Below, one piece after another: positions 57,021-64,000 of a stretch of 64,000 nucleotides of DNA. Position 1 is the stretch's first letter. Each line of letters opens with the position of its first letter. The DNA comes from JBDOQU01 sp039839375. Its GTDB lineage: Bacteria; Pseudomonadota; Alphaproteobacteria; DSM-16000; Inquilinaceae. A program made the position numbers and the translations under genes. The DNA lies in contig NZ_JBDOQU010000009.1 in assembly GCF_039839375.1 (NCBI RefSeq), positions 62,001 to 126,000 on the forward strand. Direction: 5' to 3'. The notes under the pieces were generated by a model, which made no database searches, was not told where the DNA came from, and saw nothing but the letters and a program-made list of their open reading frames with translations.

Positions 57021-57959
57021 TCAGGCGGGTTGCTTCGGCGCCAGCGTGCCTGCCGCCGGCGCGATAGCCGGCACCGCGCGGACCGTTTCGCGGTGGAGGA
57101 TATAGAGGCCGCTGGCGATCACCACCGCGCCGCCGATCAGGATCGTCACATCCGGAATATCCCGCCAGATGACATAGCCGAACAGTACCCCCCACAGCAT
57201 CTGGCTGTACTGGAAGGGCGCGATGACGGCCGCCGGGGCCAGGCGGAACGCGCTGGTGACCATCACCGTCGCGAAGCCGTTGATCAGCCCCGCCAGCGCG
57301 AACAGCATCAGGTCGCCAGGCGTCGGAGCGACGAAGCCCAGCGGCGTCAGCGCCAGTCCCGCCAGCACGATCGTCCCATGGGTGTGGAAGGCGAAGGAGA
57401 CGGCGGTTTCCGTCCGTCCGGCCCAGCGGACCAGCAGTACGCCGCAGGAATAGCTCATCGACCCGACGATCGCGCCCAGCGCGCCCAGCGACAGGACCCC
57501 CGATCCCGGCCGCAGCATGATCAGGATGCCGGCGAAGCCGACCAGCACGGCCAGCCAGCGCCGCCAGCCGACCTGCTCCTTCAGGAACGGGACCGACAGC
57601 GCGGTGATGAATAGTGGAGAGGCGAAAAGGATCGCATAGGCGTCGGCGAGCGGCATCCGGCTATAGGCGTAGAACGCCCCGAACGCGCCGGCGATGGAGA
57701 TCAGCCCGCGTGCGAGATGGAGGAGCGGTCTCCTGGTCCGCAACGTGCTCAGCCCGCCTCTGTGGTGGGCGACCAGCAGAACGGGCAGCAGCGCGAAGCT
57801 GGAGTTGAAGAGGATGATCTGGTGCAGCGGATAGCCGGCACTCAACCATTTCACCACCGTGTCCATGGTGGTGAAGAGGGCGAAGGCGATCGCGGCGGTG
57901 GCGATGCCCACGCTGACGGAGGGCGCGCGAGGGAGTGCTGCGGCGGCAAGGACGGTCAT
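57021..57959 (-). CDS. EamA/DMT-family transporter
   Basis: A 312-residue inner-membrane protein with about ten spans in two EamA repeats (about 15-145 and 160-290). YSRMPLADAYAILFASPLFITALS and the matching second half (FRLAPAAVIAPFQYSQMLWG) are typical drug/metabolite-transporter blocks. Substrate unknown. ATG at 57959. Separate from lepA by 87 bp, same strand. Confidence 0.9.
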   Translation of the reverse strand: MTVLAAAALPRAPSVSVGIATAAIAFALFTTMDTVVKWLSAGYPLHQIILFNSSFALLPVLLVAHHRGGLSTLRTRRPLLHLARGLISIAGAFGAFYAYSRMPLADAYAILFASPLFITALSVPFLKEQVGWRRWLAVLVGFAGILIMLRPGSGVLSLGALGAIVGSMSYSCGVLLVRWAGRTETAVSFAFHTHGTIVLAGLALTPLGFVAPTPGDLMLFALAGLINGFATVMVTSAFRLAPAAVIAPFQYSQMLWGVLFGYVIWRDIPDVTILIGGAVVIASGLYILHRETVRAVPAIAPAAGTLAPKQPA

Positions 57960-58024
57960 GACGGTCCGGATGACAAGAGTACCGGACGTGGCCGCCGGCG
58001 AGGCGCATCATGCGCCGGTTCCGG

Positions 58025-58585
58025 TTAACGGAGGATGAGCGAAGATCGCGGGTCCGCCACGCGCCGGTCGCGGGTCTGGCGTTCGGCCCGTACGATGTCG
58101 CCGGCATAGGAGGCCAGCACGCCCTCCACCAGTTCCGTGACCAGCAGCCGTTCGGGCTTCTCGTCCGGCATGGCGATGCCGTGCGGCGCGGCCGGGAGGA
58201 AGCCGAACCGCTTGTAGTAGGCCAGATCGCCGACCAGCAGCACCAGCCGGTGCCCGCCCCAGGCCGCCAGGTCCAGCGTCTGGAAGGTCAGCGAGGCCCC
58301 GATGCCGCGCCCTTGCAGCCGGGGCGCGATCGCCAGGGGCCCCAGCAGCAGCGCCGGGTTGGAATCCTGCCCGACGGTGATTGGCCAGTAGCGGATGGAC
58401 CCCACAATCTCCCTGTCACCCTCCCCGTCATCCAGCCGGGCGACGTAGCTCAGGCTCTCGACCGGCGGAACGTCCTCGCGATAGCGGTAGGATATCTTGG
58501 CCTGGCGTCCGGAGCCGAACGCCTCGTCCAGAAGCCGTTCGATCTGGTCGGAATCCTCGGCGCTCTCGGCGGCGATGTGGAACAT
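58025..58585 (-). CDS. GNAT-family N-acetyltransferase
   Basis: A 186-residue protein; acetyl-CoA motif A LLLGPLAIAPRLQGRGIGAS near 80-100 and the motif-B-like LVLLVGDLAYYKRFGFLPAA are typical of the YhbS-like GNAT subgroup (COG3153). Substrate unknown. ATG at 58585 with a modest ribosome site. Gene stands alone; 66 bp from the EamA start. Confidence 0.92.
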   Translation of the reverse strand: MFHIAAESAEDSDQIERLLDEAFGSGRQAKISYRYREDVPPVESLSYVARLDDGEGDREIVGSIRYWPITVGQDSNPALLLGPLAIAPRLQGRGIGASLTFQTLDLAAWGGHRLVLLVGDLAYYKRFGFLPAAPHGIAMPDEKPERLLVTELVEGVLASYAGDIVRAERQTRDRRVADPRSSLILR

Positions 58586-58991
58586 GGGGGAGGGTCCTTC
58601 GGGGAAACAGCTTCATCGGGAGGGAGGCGCTTATCGGGAGCCCCCGTGCTGTTTGCCGAAGAACCGTCGGAATCCTCAGTTCGCTGAGGACAGGACGGAC
58701 GCACGCCAGCCGGGACAATCGCGCCGCACGGGGGATCCCGTACGTCGACGTCGTCGCAGGCTGAGATGGCAGGTCGCATCCATGGATTCGCTCTATCGGG
58801 CAAAAGAGCTGGCGTGTCAACGGTTTCAGGAAGCTTCAGGCGGCGCTCATCCTGCACCGTACGCGTCGGCGGCAACGGCCTATGGATTCCGGGTCAAGCC
58901 CGGAATGACCAACAAAAACAAAATCATCCCGGACTTGATCCGGGATCCAGGGGCACAGACGATCCGAACCTTCGCCCGGCATCTATGATTC
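58586..58991. other. 406-bp gene-free region with UUCG hairpin
   Basis: Between the GNAT gene and the pheT stop, both on the minus strand. No credible gene. Holds a perfect hairpin CCTCAG-TTCG-CTGAGG (58674-58689) with a stable UUCG loop about 90 bp before the GNAT start, and repeat copy 5 (58879-58953). Confidence 0.5.
58879..58953. repeat. Dispersed palindromic intergenic repeat, copy 5
   Basis: CCTATGGATTCCGGGTCAAGCCCGGAATGACC, spacer AACAAAAACAAAA, then TCATCCCGGACTTGATCCGGGATCC. Same two-armed dyad and A-rich spacer as copy 4. Just downstream of pheT. Confidence 0.75.
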
Positions 58992-61406
58992 CTACGCCCG
59001 CAGCGTCCCGCCCAGCTTCTCGACGGAAGCGACAATCTTCTTCGCCACCGCTTCGATGTCGGCGTCGGTCAGCGTGGCGTCGGATGGTTGCAGCGTCACG
59101 GCGACGGCCAGGCTCTTCTTCCCATCCGGCACGCCCGCGCCGCGATAGTCGTCGAACAGGGCGGCGTCGGCGACCAGCTTCTTGTCCGCGCCCCTGGCCG
59201 CCCGGATCAGCCGGTCGGCCGGCAGGTCGGCATCGACCAGGAAGGCGAAGTCGCGCTCGACCGGCTGGAAGGGCGACAGCTTCAGCAGCGGCTTGGCCGT
59301 GCCCGGCTTCTTCTTCGGCTGGGGGACGGAATCCAGGAACGCCTCGAACCCGATCACCGGCCCCGCGACGTCCAGCGACTCCAGCACGGAAGGATGCAAC
59401 TCGCCGAAATGAGCCAGCACGTTCGGCCCCAGCCGCAGCACGCCCGACCGGCCGGGATGGTACCAGTCCGGCGCGTCCGTCGTGACCTGGAGATTGGCCG
59501 CCGGCGCGCCCGCCGCCTCCAGCGCCGCCAGCGCGTCGGCCTTGGCGTCGAAGGCGTCGACCGGCCTCGGCTTCTCCGCCCAATGGCGCGGGCCGGAGCG
59601 GCCCCGGCGAACGCCTGCGGCGACCAGCGCCTGGCCGTCCTCCTCCGGCGTCCGGTAGATCGGGCCGACCTCGAAAAGGCCGACATCGGGGAAGCCACGG
59701 TCGGCGTTTCGCCCGGCGGCCTGGACCAGATTGCCCAGGATCGACGGACGCATCACGTCCAGATCGCTGGAGATCGGGTTCACCAGCCGCAGCCCGTCAT
59801 GCTGGAAGCCGAACTGCGCGGCATGGGCGGACGCCATGAAGGACCAGGTCACCGCCTCGTCCAGCCCTCGCGCCGCCAGCGTTCGCCGGACGATGCCGGC
59901 GGCCCGCTGCGGGGGCGTCAGCGACGGCTTGGTGATCGGGTCGATGCGGGGCAGGGGGACCGAAGGGATGGCGTCGAAGCCCTTGACGCGCAGCACCTCC
60001 TCCACAAGGTCGGCCTCGCCCTCGATGTCGGCGCGCCAGCTCGGCGGGATGACGGCGAGGTCTTCCTCATCGTCGCGGGAGGAGCCGGTCTCGACCTTGC
60101 AGCCCAGCGCGCGCAGCGTCCGGACCTGCTCGTGCAGCGGCACGTCGACGCCGCCCAGCGCGGCGACGCGGGAGGGGCGCAGATGCAGCGCCCGCCGCCA
60201 TTCCGGCGCCTCACCGGCGATAACCGGCTCCGACGCCTCGCCGCCGCAAAGCTCCAGGATCAGCCGCGTCGCCTGCTCCATGCCGACGATCACGGCGTCG
60301 GGATCGACCCCGCGCTCGAACCGGTAGCGGGCGTCGGAATCGATCTGGAGCGTCCGGCCCGTCGCCGCCGTGCGCAGCGGATCGAACAGCGCGACCTCCA
60401 GGAACAGCTCCGTCGTCTCCCCGGTCACGCCCGTCCGTTCGCCGCCGACGATGCCGCCAAGGCTTACCGGGCCCTCATCGTCGGCGATCACGGTCACACC
60501 GGCCGGGAGGACATAGCTCTTGTCGTTCAGCGCCGCGATCTCCTCCCCACCCTTCGACAGGAACAGGCGAAGGTCGCCCTTGACGGCCGCCGCGTCGAAG
60601 ACGTGCAGCGGCCGGGCGCGGTCCAGCGTGAAATAGTTGGTGATGTCGACAAGCGTGGAGATCGGGCGCAACCCCACCGCCCGCAGCTTCGCCTGCAGCC
60701 AGTTCGGGCTGGGGCCGTTCCTGACGCCCCTTATGTGCCGCCCGACGAACAGCGGGCAGGCGGCCCTGTCCTCGGCCGCGAAATCCAGATGGACGGAAAT
60801 CGCGCTCTTGAAGCTTCCCGCCACCGGTTCGCCCGACAAAGGCTTCAGCGTCCCCAGCCCCTTGGCCGCCAGGTCGCGGGCGATGCCGCGCACGCCGGCG
60901 GCGTCGGCGCGATCCGGCGTCAGCCCGATATCGATCACCGGGTCGTCCAGGTTCATGTATCCGGCGAAGGCGGCGCCCAGCGGCGCGTCGTCCGGCAGGT
61001 CGATGATCCCGTCATGTTCGTCCGACAGGCCCATTTCCCGTTCGGAAACCAGCATGCCGTTGGATTCGACGCCCCTGATGACGCCCTTCTTAAGCTCGAT
61101 ACCGGTGCCGGGGATGTAGGACCCGGCGGGCGCGAAGACGCCCTTCATGCCGGCCCGCGCGTTCGGCGCGCCGCAGACCACCTGGACGTCGCCCCGTGGC
61201 GTCTCCACCACGCAGACCCGCAGCTTGTCGGCGTCGGGATGCTTCTCCACCGACTTCACATAGGCGATGGTGAAGGGGGCCAGCGCCGCGCCCTGGTCCT
61301 CCACGCTCTCGACCTCCAGGCCCAGCGATGTCAGCGCCTCGACGATCGCCTCCAGCGGCGCGTCCGTCTCAAGGTGATCCTTCAGCCATGACAGGGTGAA
61401 TTTCAT
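58992..61406 (-). CDS. pheT: Phenylalanyl-tRNA synthetase beta subunit
   Basis: An 804-residue protein with the full bacterial order: tRNA-binding OB domain (about 40-150; KHPDADKLRVCVVET, SNGMLVSEREMGLSDEHDG), B3/B4 editing (about 215-390), B5 (about 405-480), the catalytic-like core (about 490-690) and the C-terminal ferredoxin-like anticodon-binding domain (about 710-803; LSPFQPVERDFAFLVDADLP). Forms the alpha2-beta2 enzyme with PheS. ATG at 61406, 64 bp after pheS. Confidence 0.97.
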   Translation of the reverse strand: MKFTLSWLKDHLETDAPLEAIVEALTSLGLEVESVEDQGAALAPFTIAYVKSVEKHPDADKLRVCVVETPRGDVQVVCGAPNARAGMKGVFAPAGSYIPGTGIELKKGVIRGVESNGMLVSEREMGLSDEHDGIIDLPDDAPLGAAFAGYMNLDDPVIDIGLTPDRADAAGVRGIARDLAAKGLGTLKPLSGEPVAGSFKSAISVHLDFAAEDRAACPLFVGRHIRGVRNGPSPNWLQAKLRAVGLRPISTLVDITNYFTLDRARPLHVFDAAAVKGDLRLFLSKGGEEIAALNDKSYVLPAGVTVIADDEGPVSLGGIVGGERTGVTGETTELFLEVALFDPLRTAATGRTLQIDSDARYRFERGVDPDAVIVGMEQATRLILELCGGEASEPVIAGEAPEWRRALHLRPSRVAALGGVDVPLHEQVRTLRALGCKVETGSSRDDEEDLAVIPPSWRADIEGEADLVEEVLRVKGFDAIPSVPLPRIDPITKPSLTPPQRAAGIVRRTLAARGLDEAVTWSFMASAHAAQFGFQHDGLRLVNPISSDLDVMRPSILGNLVQAAGRNADRGFPDVGLFEVGPIYRTPEEDGQALVAAGVRRGRSGPRHWAEKPRPVDAFDAKADALAALEAAGAPAANLQVTTDAPDWYHPGRSGVLRLGPNVLAHFGELHPSVLESLDVAGPVIGFEAFLDSVPQPKKKPGTAKPLLKLSPFQPVERDFAFLVDADLPADRLIRAARGADKKLVADAALFDDYRGAGVPDGKKSLAVAVTLQPSDATLTDADIEAVAKKIVASVEKLGGTLRA

Positions 61407-61470
61407 CTGCTTTGGTCCGCTGTTTCTCTAGTGCGATGGTTTCAACGCCTGGTTCCCAAGCATTGAAAGT

Positions 61471-62547
61471 TCAGCGCGTCAGCCCGTGGGTCATGGACGG
61501 CATGTCCAGCGCGGCGAAGCCGTAATGGCGCAGCCAGCGCAGGTCGGCGTCGAAGAAGGTGCGCAGGTCGGGAATGCCGTATTTCAGCATCGCGATGCGC
61601 TCGATCCCCATGCCGAAGGCGAAGCCCTGATAGCGCTCCGGGTCCAGCCCACAATTGCGGATGACGTTGGGATGGACCATCCCGCAGCCCAGGATCTCCA
61701 GCCAGTCGCCATGATTGCCCAGCTTCAACTCCCCGCCCTTGCGCGAGCAGCCGATATCGACCTCCGCCGACGGTTCGGTGAAGGGAAAGAAGCTGGGGCG
61801 GAAGCGCAGCGGCAGGTCGTCGATGTCGAAGAAGGCGCGGCAGAACTCGATCAGGCAGCCCTTCAGGTGGCCCATATGGGTCGCCTCGTCGATCACCAGC
61901 CCCTCCACCTGATGGAAGACCGGCGTATGGGTCATGTCGTAGTCCGACCGGTAGGTCCGGCCGGGCGCGATGATCCGGATCGGCGGCTTCTCCGTCAGCA
62001 TGGTGCGGACCTGCACCGGGCTGGTGTGGGTGCGCAGAACCGTCTTCGACCCGTCCGCGCGATCGGGCAGGTAGAAGCTGTCGTGCATGTCCCGCGCCGG
62101 ATGGCCGGGCGGGAAGTTCAGCGCCGTGAAATTGTGGAAGTCGTCCTCGATGTCCGGCCCCTCGGCGACCCTGAATCCCATGTCGCCGAAGATGGCGGTC
62201 AGCTCATCGATGGTCTGGCTGATCGGGTGCAGCCGTCCGGAGGGGGAGGGGCGGGCGGGCATCGTCACATCGACCCGCTCGGCCTCCAGCCGGGCGGAGA
62301 GTGCGGCCCGCTGGAGGCCGGTCTTCCGCGCCTCGATCGCCTCCGCGATCTCATCCTTCAGGACGTTCAGCGCCTGTCCCATCTCCCGCCGCTGGTCGGA
62401 ATCCATGCCGCCCAGCGTCTTCATCAGGCCGGTGATCCGGCCCTTCTTGCCCAGCGCGGAGACCCGCACCTCGTCCAGCGCGGCCAAATCGCCGGCTTCG
62501 GCCACGGCGCCGTTCAGTTCGGCCTTCAACGCTTCCAGACTGTCCAT
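61471..62547 (-). CDS. pheS: Phenylalanyl-tRNA synthetase alpha subunit
   Basis: A 358-residue class II synthetase: N-terminal coiled coil (1-90), motif 1 region (GFRVAEGPDIEDDFHNFTAL), motif 2 (IIAPGRTYRSDYDMTHTPVFHQVEG) and motif 3 (GMGIERIAMLKYGIPDLR). ATG at 62547 behind GGGGAA. A terminator-type hairpin lies between it and rplT, so expression may depend on readthrough. Catalytic subunit of PheRS. Confidence 0.97.
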   Translation of the reverse strand: MDSLEALKAELNGAVAEAGDLAALDEVRVSALGKKGRITGLMKTLGGMDSDQRREMGQALNVLKDEIAEAIEARKTGLQRAALSARLEAERVDVTMPARPSPSGRLHPISQTIDELTAIFGDMGFRVAEGPDIEDDFHNFTALNFPPGHPARDMHDSFYLPDRADGSKTVLRTHTSPVQVRTMLTEKPPIRIIAPGRTYRSDYDMTHTPVFHQVEGLVIDEATHMGHLKGCLIEFCRAFFDIDDLPLRFRPSFFPFTEPSAEVDIGCSRKGGELKLGNHGDWLEILGCGMVHPNVIRNCGLDPERYQGFAFGMGIERIAMLKYGIPDLRTFFDADLRWLRHYGFAALDMPSMTHGLTR

Positions 62548-62576
62548 CGTCGGTTCCCCGAAATCCTTCGGACATG

Positions 62577-62609
62577 AAAAAAGGGGCCATGCCGCCAAGG
62601 CCTGGCCCC
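62577..62609 (-). terminator. Intrinsic terminator/attenuator between rplT and pheS
   Basis: On the minus strand GGGGCCA (arm 62603-62609), loop, TGGCCCC (arm 62583-62589) then TTTTTT (62577-62582). Placed 30 bp before the pheS ATG. No Phe-rich leader peptide is evident upstream, so if it is an attenuator the mechanism is not the E. coli pheM type. Confidence 0.75.
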
Positions 62610-62673
62610 TCACTTTTCCCGAGACTGGCGGGCGTCCTGCCGGAAACCGGAAGGGCGCCGCTCCTGTCCCGCG

Positions 62674-63030
62674 TTACTTGAGCGCGGCCTGGGCCTTTTC
62701 GACCAGGGCCTTAAAGGTCTCCGGCTCGCGGATTGCGATGTCCGACAGGACCTTGCGGTCGACCTCGATGCCGGCCAGCCCCATCCCGTGCATGAACTGG
62801 GAATAGGTCAGCCCGTGTTCGCGGACGCCGGCGTTGATCCGCTGGATCCAGAGCGCGCGGAAGCTGCGCTTCTTGTTCCGGCGATCGCGGTAGGCGTACT
62901 GAAGGCCCTTCTCGACCTTCTGGATCGCGACGCGGAAGCTGGAATTCGACCGGCCCCGATAGCCCTTGGCGAGCTTCAGGACCTTCTTATGACGGGCGTG
63001 GGTGGTGACGCCCCTTTTGACGCGTGCCAT
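62674..63030 (-). CDS. rplT: 50S ribosomal protein L20
   Basis: A 118-residue protein with the universal L20 sequence (MARVKRGVTTHARHKKVLKL, GYRGRSNSSFRVA, DRRNKKRSFRALWIQRINAG, FMHGM). Binds 23S rRNA early in 50S assembly; in other bacteria it represses its own operon. ATG at 63030, 15 bp after rpmI. Confidence 0.98.
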   Translation of the reverse strand: MARVKRGVTTHARHKKVLKLAKGYRGRSNSSFRVAIQKVEKGLQYAYRDRRNKKRSFRALWIQRINAGVREHGLTYSQFMHGMGLAGIEVDRKVLSDIAIREPETFKALVEKAQAALK

Positions 63031-63045
63031 GGTTCAATAGCCCCT

Positions 63046-63246
63046 TTAACCGTTCGGCAGCATGTAACGCTTCACCTTGCGGGCGTCGGCGTCACACATG
63101 ATCTTGGTGCCCTGGTTCCGCTCCTTCGCGGCCTTCGACTTGGTCAGAAGGCGGTGGCGGCGGTAGGCGCTGTTGAACTTCACCTTTCCGGTGGCGGTCA
63201 GGGTGAAACGACCCTTCGCGCTGCTCTTGGTCTTCATCTTGGGCAT
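63046..63246 (-). CDS. rpmI: 50S ribosomal protein L35
   Basis: A 66-residue protein: MPKMKTKSSAKGRFTLTATG, RRHRLLTKSKAAKERNQGT and VKRYMLPNG are L35 blocks. ATG at 63246 with AAAGGGA upstream; the longer frame upstream is not homologous. First gene of rpmI-rplT-pheST; infC is not upstream here. Confidence 0.97.
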   Translation of the reverse strand: MPKMKTKSSAKGRFTLTATGKVKFNSAYRRHRLLTKSKAAKERNQGTKIMCDADARKVKRYMLPNG

Positions 63247-63359
63247 TTCGGTCCCTTTCAAGAAGAGTGGACTGCCGCGTCTGGAAACGCGGTCCGGGCG
63301 GTTGGGCATGCCCACGGGGTCATTGATCGACCCGGCCTCGCCGCCCGATGGAGGCGCGG

Positions 63360-63388
63360 TTTATAACCGCCCGCCCCGCCGCTTGCAA
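63360..63388 (-). promoter_or_regulatory. Near-consensus sigma70 promoter of rpmI-rplT
   Basis: On the minus strand TTGCAA (63383-63388), 17-bp spacer, TATAAA (63360-63365). Transcription would start near 63353, leaving a leader of about 105 nt before rpmI. The best promoter match in the window. Confidence 0.75.
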
Positions 63389-63422
63389 GGGCCGGTTTCG
63401 CCGCGCCTTCGGGGAGACGGTC

Positions 63423-64000
63423 TCAGGTGATCGCCATCCGTTCCCGCGCGTCGGCGACCCCGGTCAGCCATCCCTCCAGATCGTCGATCACATGGTCCGC
63501 CGGGTCGTCGCCATCGTCGGGGCTGGCCCAATCCTCGCCGCCGCCGCGCAGCCAGACTGTCGTCATGCCCAGCGCCCGCGCCGGGGTGAGGTTGCGGGCG
63601 ATGTCCTCGACCATCGCCGACCGGCCGGGCGCGATCCCGAACCGCGCGATCATCCGGTCATAGGTTGCGGGATCGGGCTTCGGCACATAGTCCGACGCCA
63701 CGATGTCGACCATGTCGTCGAAATGCCGGGCTACGCCAAGCTTCTCCAGGATGCGTTCGGCATGGGCGACCGACCCGTTGGTGAAGATCAGCTTCCGCCC
63801 CTCCAGCCGCCCCAGCGCGTCGTCCAGCGCGGCGCTGACGGCGACGGGCGTTAGATCGATGTCGTGGACATAGTCCAGAAAGGCCGCCGGATCGATGCCA
63901 TGGACTGTCATCAGCCCGCGCAGCGTCGTCCCATGCTCCCGGAAATACTGCTTCTGCAACGCGCGCGCCGCCACGGAATCCAGCGCCAGTTCGCGGCAGA
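63423..64000 (-). CDS. Pyrimidine 5'-nucleotidase-type HAD hydrolase (5' end beyond window)
   Basis: The visible 192 residues are the C-terminal part of a HAD phosphatase of the SDT1/pyrimidine 5'-nucleotidase type: ALQKQYFREHGTTLRGLM is diagnostic for the family; motif II IFTNGS, motif III Lys in PKPDPATYDRM and motif IV MVEDIARNL are present. The N-terminal DxDxT motif lies past base 64000. A GTG at 63974 could be read as a start but lies inside the homologous region. Dephosphorylates nucleoside monophosphates or similar small substrates. Confidence 0.9.
   Translation of the reverse strand, partial: CRELALDSVAARALQKQYFREHGTTLRGLMTVHGIDPAAFLDYVHDIDLTPVAVSAALDDALGRLEGRKLIFTNGSVAHAERILEKLGVARHFDDMVDIVASDYVPKPDPATYDRMIARFGIAPGRSAMVEDIARNLTPARALGMTTVWLRGGGEDWASPDDGDDPADHVIDDLEGWLTGVADARERMAIT

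Noticed and set aside
55419..57614. 731-codon plus-strand frame over lepA
   Set aside because: Antisense to LepA, which is unmistakable.
59088..61391. 767-codon plus-strand frame over pheT
   Set aside because: Antisense to PheT; no homology visible.

Overview
The window is 64 kb of GC-rich, densely coded DNA that reads as chromosome of an alphaproteobacterium. This rests on an EcfG-type sigma factor, an intracellular PHA depolymerase with a Cys nucleophile, a hut operon ending in hutG, COG4976-type TPR methyltransferases, and Alphaproteobacteria-like housekeeping proteins (LepA, PheST, L20, L35). The order cannot be fixed from the sequence alone; a Rhodospirillales-like lineage is a guess. 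There is no rRNA, tRNA, CRISPR array, transposase or phage gene. A family of palindromic repeats recurs in at least five intergenic gaps.

Region 1 (1-16941) is the unusual part. It is an island of envelope and signalling proteins: a transmembrane Ser/Thr kinase with BON-like and DUF4384-like C-terminal parts (cut by the window edge), an OmpA-domain protein, a TPR-CHAT lipoprotein (caspase fold, His/Cys dyad), three paralogous TPR methyltransferases, a second Ser/Thr kinase with a duplicated C-terminal module, a membrane DUF3365/HAMP protein with a CxxCH haem motif, an exported caspase-like (C14) protein with Sel1 repeats, a small exported Gly-rich protein and a small lipoprotein. Two caspase-fold proteins predicted outside the cytoplasm, next to two kinases and a haem sensor, make it the best candidate for an undescribed system.

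Region 2 (17021-25824) has an operon of a HerA/DUF87-type ATPase and a YaiI/DUF188 protein, a two-component pair whose genes converge and overlap by 34 bp, and a LysR regulator divergent from a pirin / YcaC-like hydrolase / FMN reductase operon with a palindromic operator between them.

Region 3 (25838-36893) holds a ribose-type ABC transporter, a PHA depolymerase, the EcfG-like sigma factor, a 615-bp gene-free stretch leading into a PLP-dependent ornithine/lysine-type decarboxylase, an alpha/beta hydrolase, an enoyl-CoA hydratase, a Prx5-type peroxiredoxin, a small membrane protein, an undescribed frameshifted remnant of an aminoglycoside (streptomycin-type) phosphotransferase, and an AHSA1/SRPBCC protein.

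Region 4 (37046-54971) holds a complete dipeptide-type ABC operon (dppABCDF-like, attenuator hairpin after the binding protein), an AsmA-family protein, a saccharopine-dehydrogenase-like enzyme, a PH-like membrane protein, a LuxR-type regulator, hutU-hutH-hutG with start/stop overlaps, and a FadL-family porin behind a 22-bp palindromic operator.

Region 5 (55125-64000) is housekeeping: lepA, an EamA exporter, a GNAT acetyltransferase, rpmI-rplT-pheS-pheT behind a near-consensus promoter with a terminator-like hairpin before pheS, and a pyrimidine 5'-nucleotidase-type HAD phosphatase cut by the window end.
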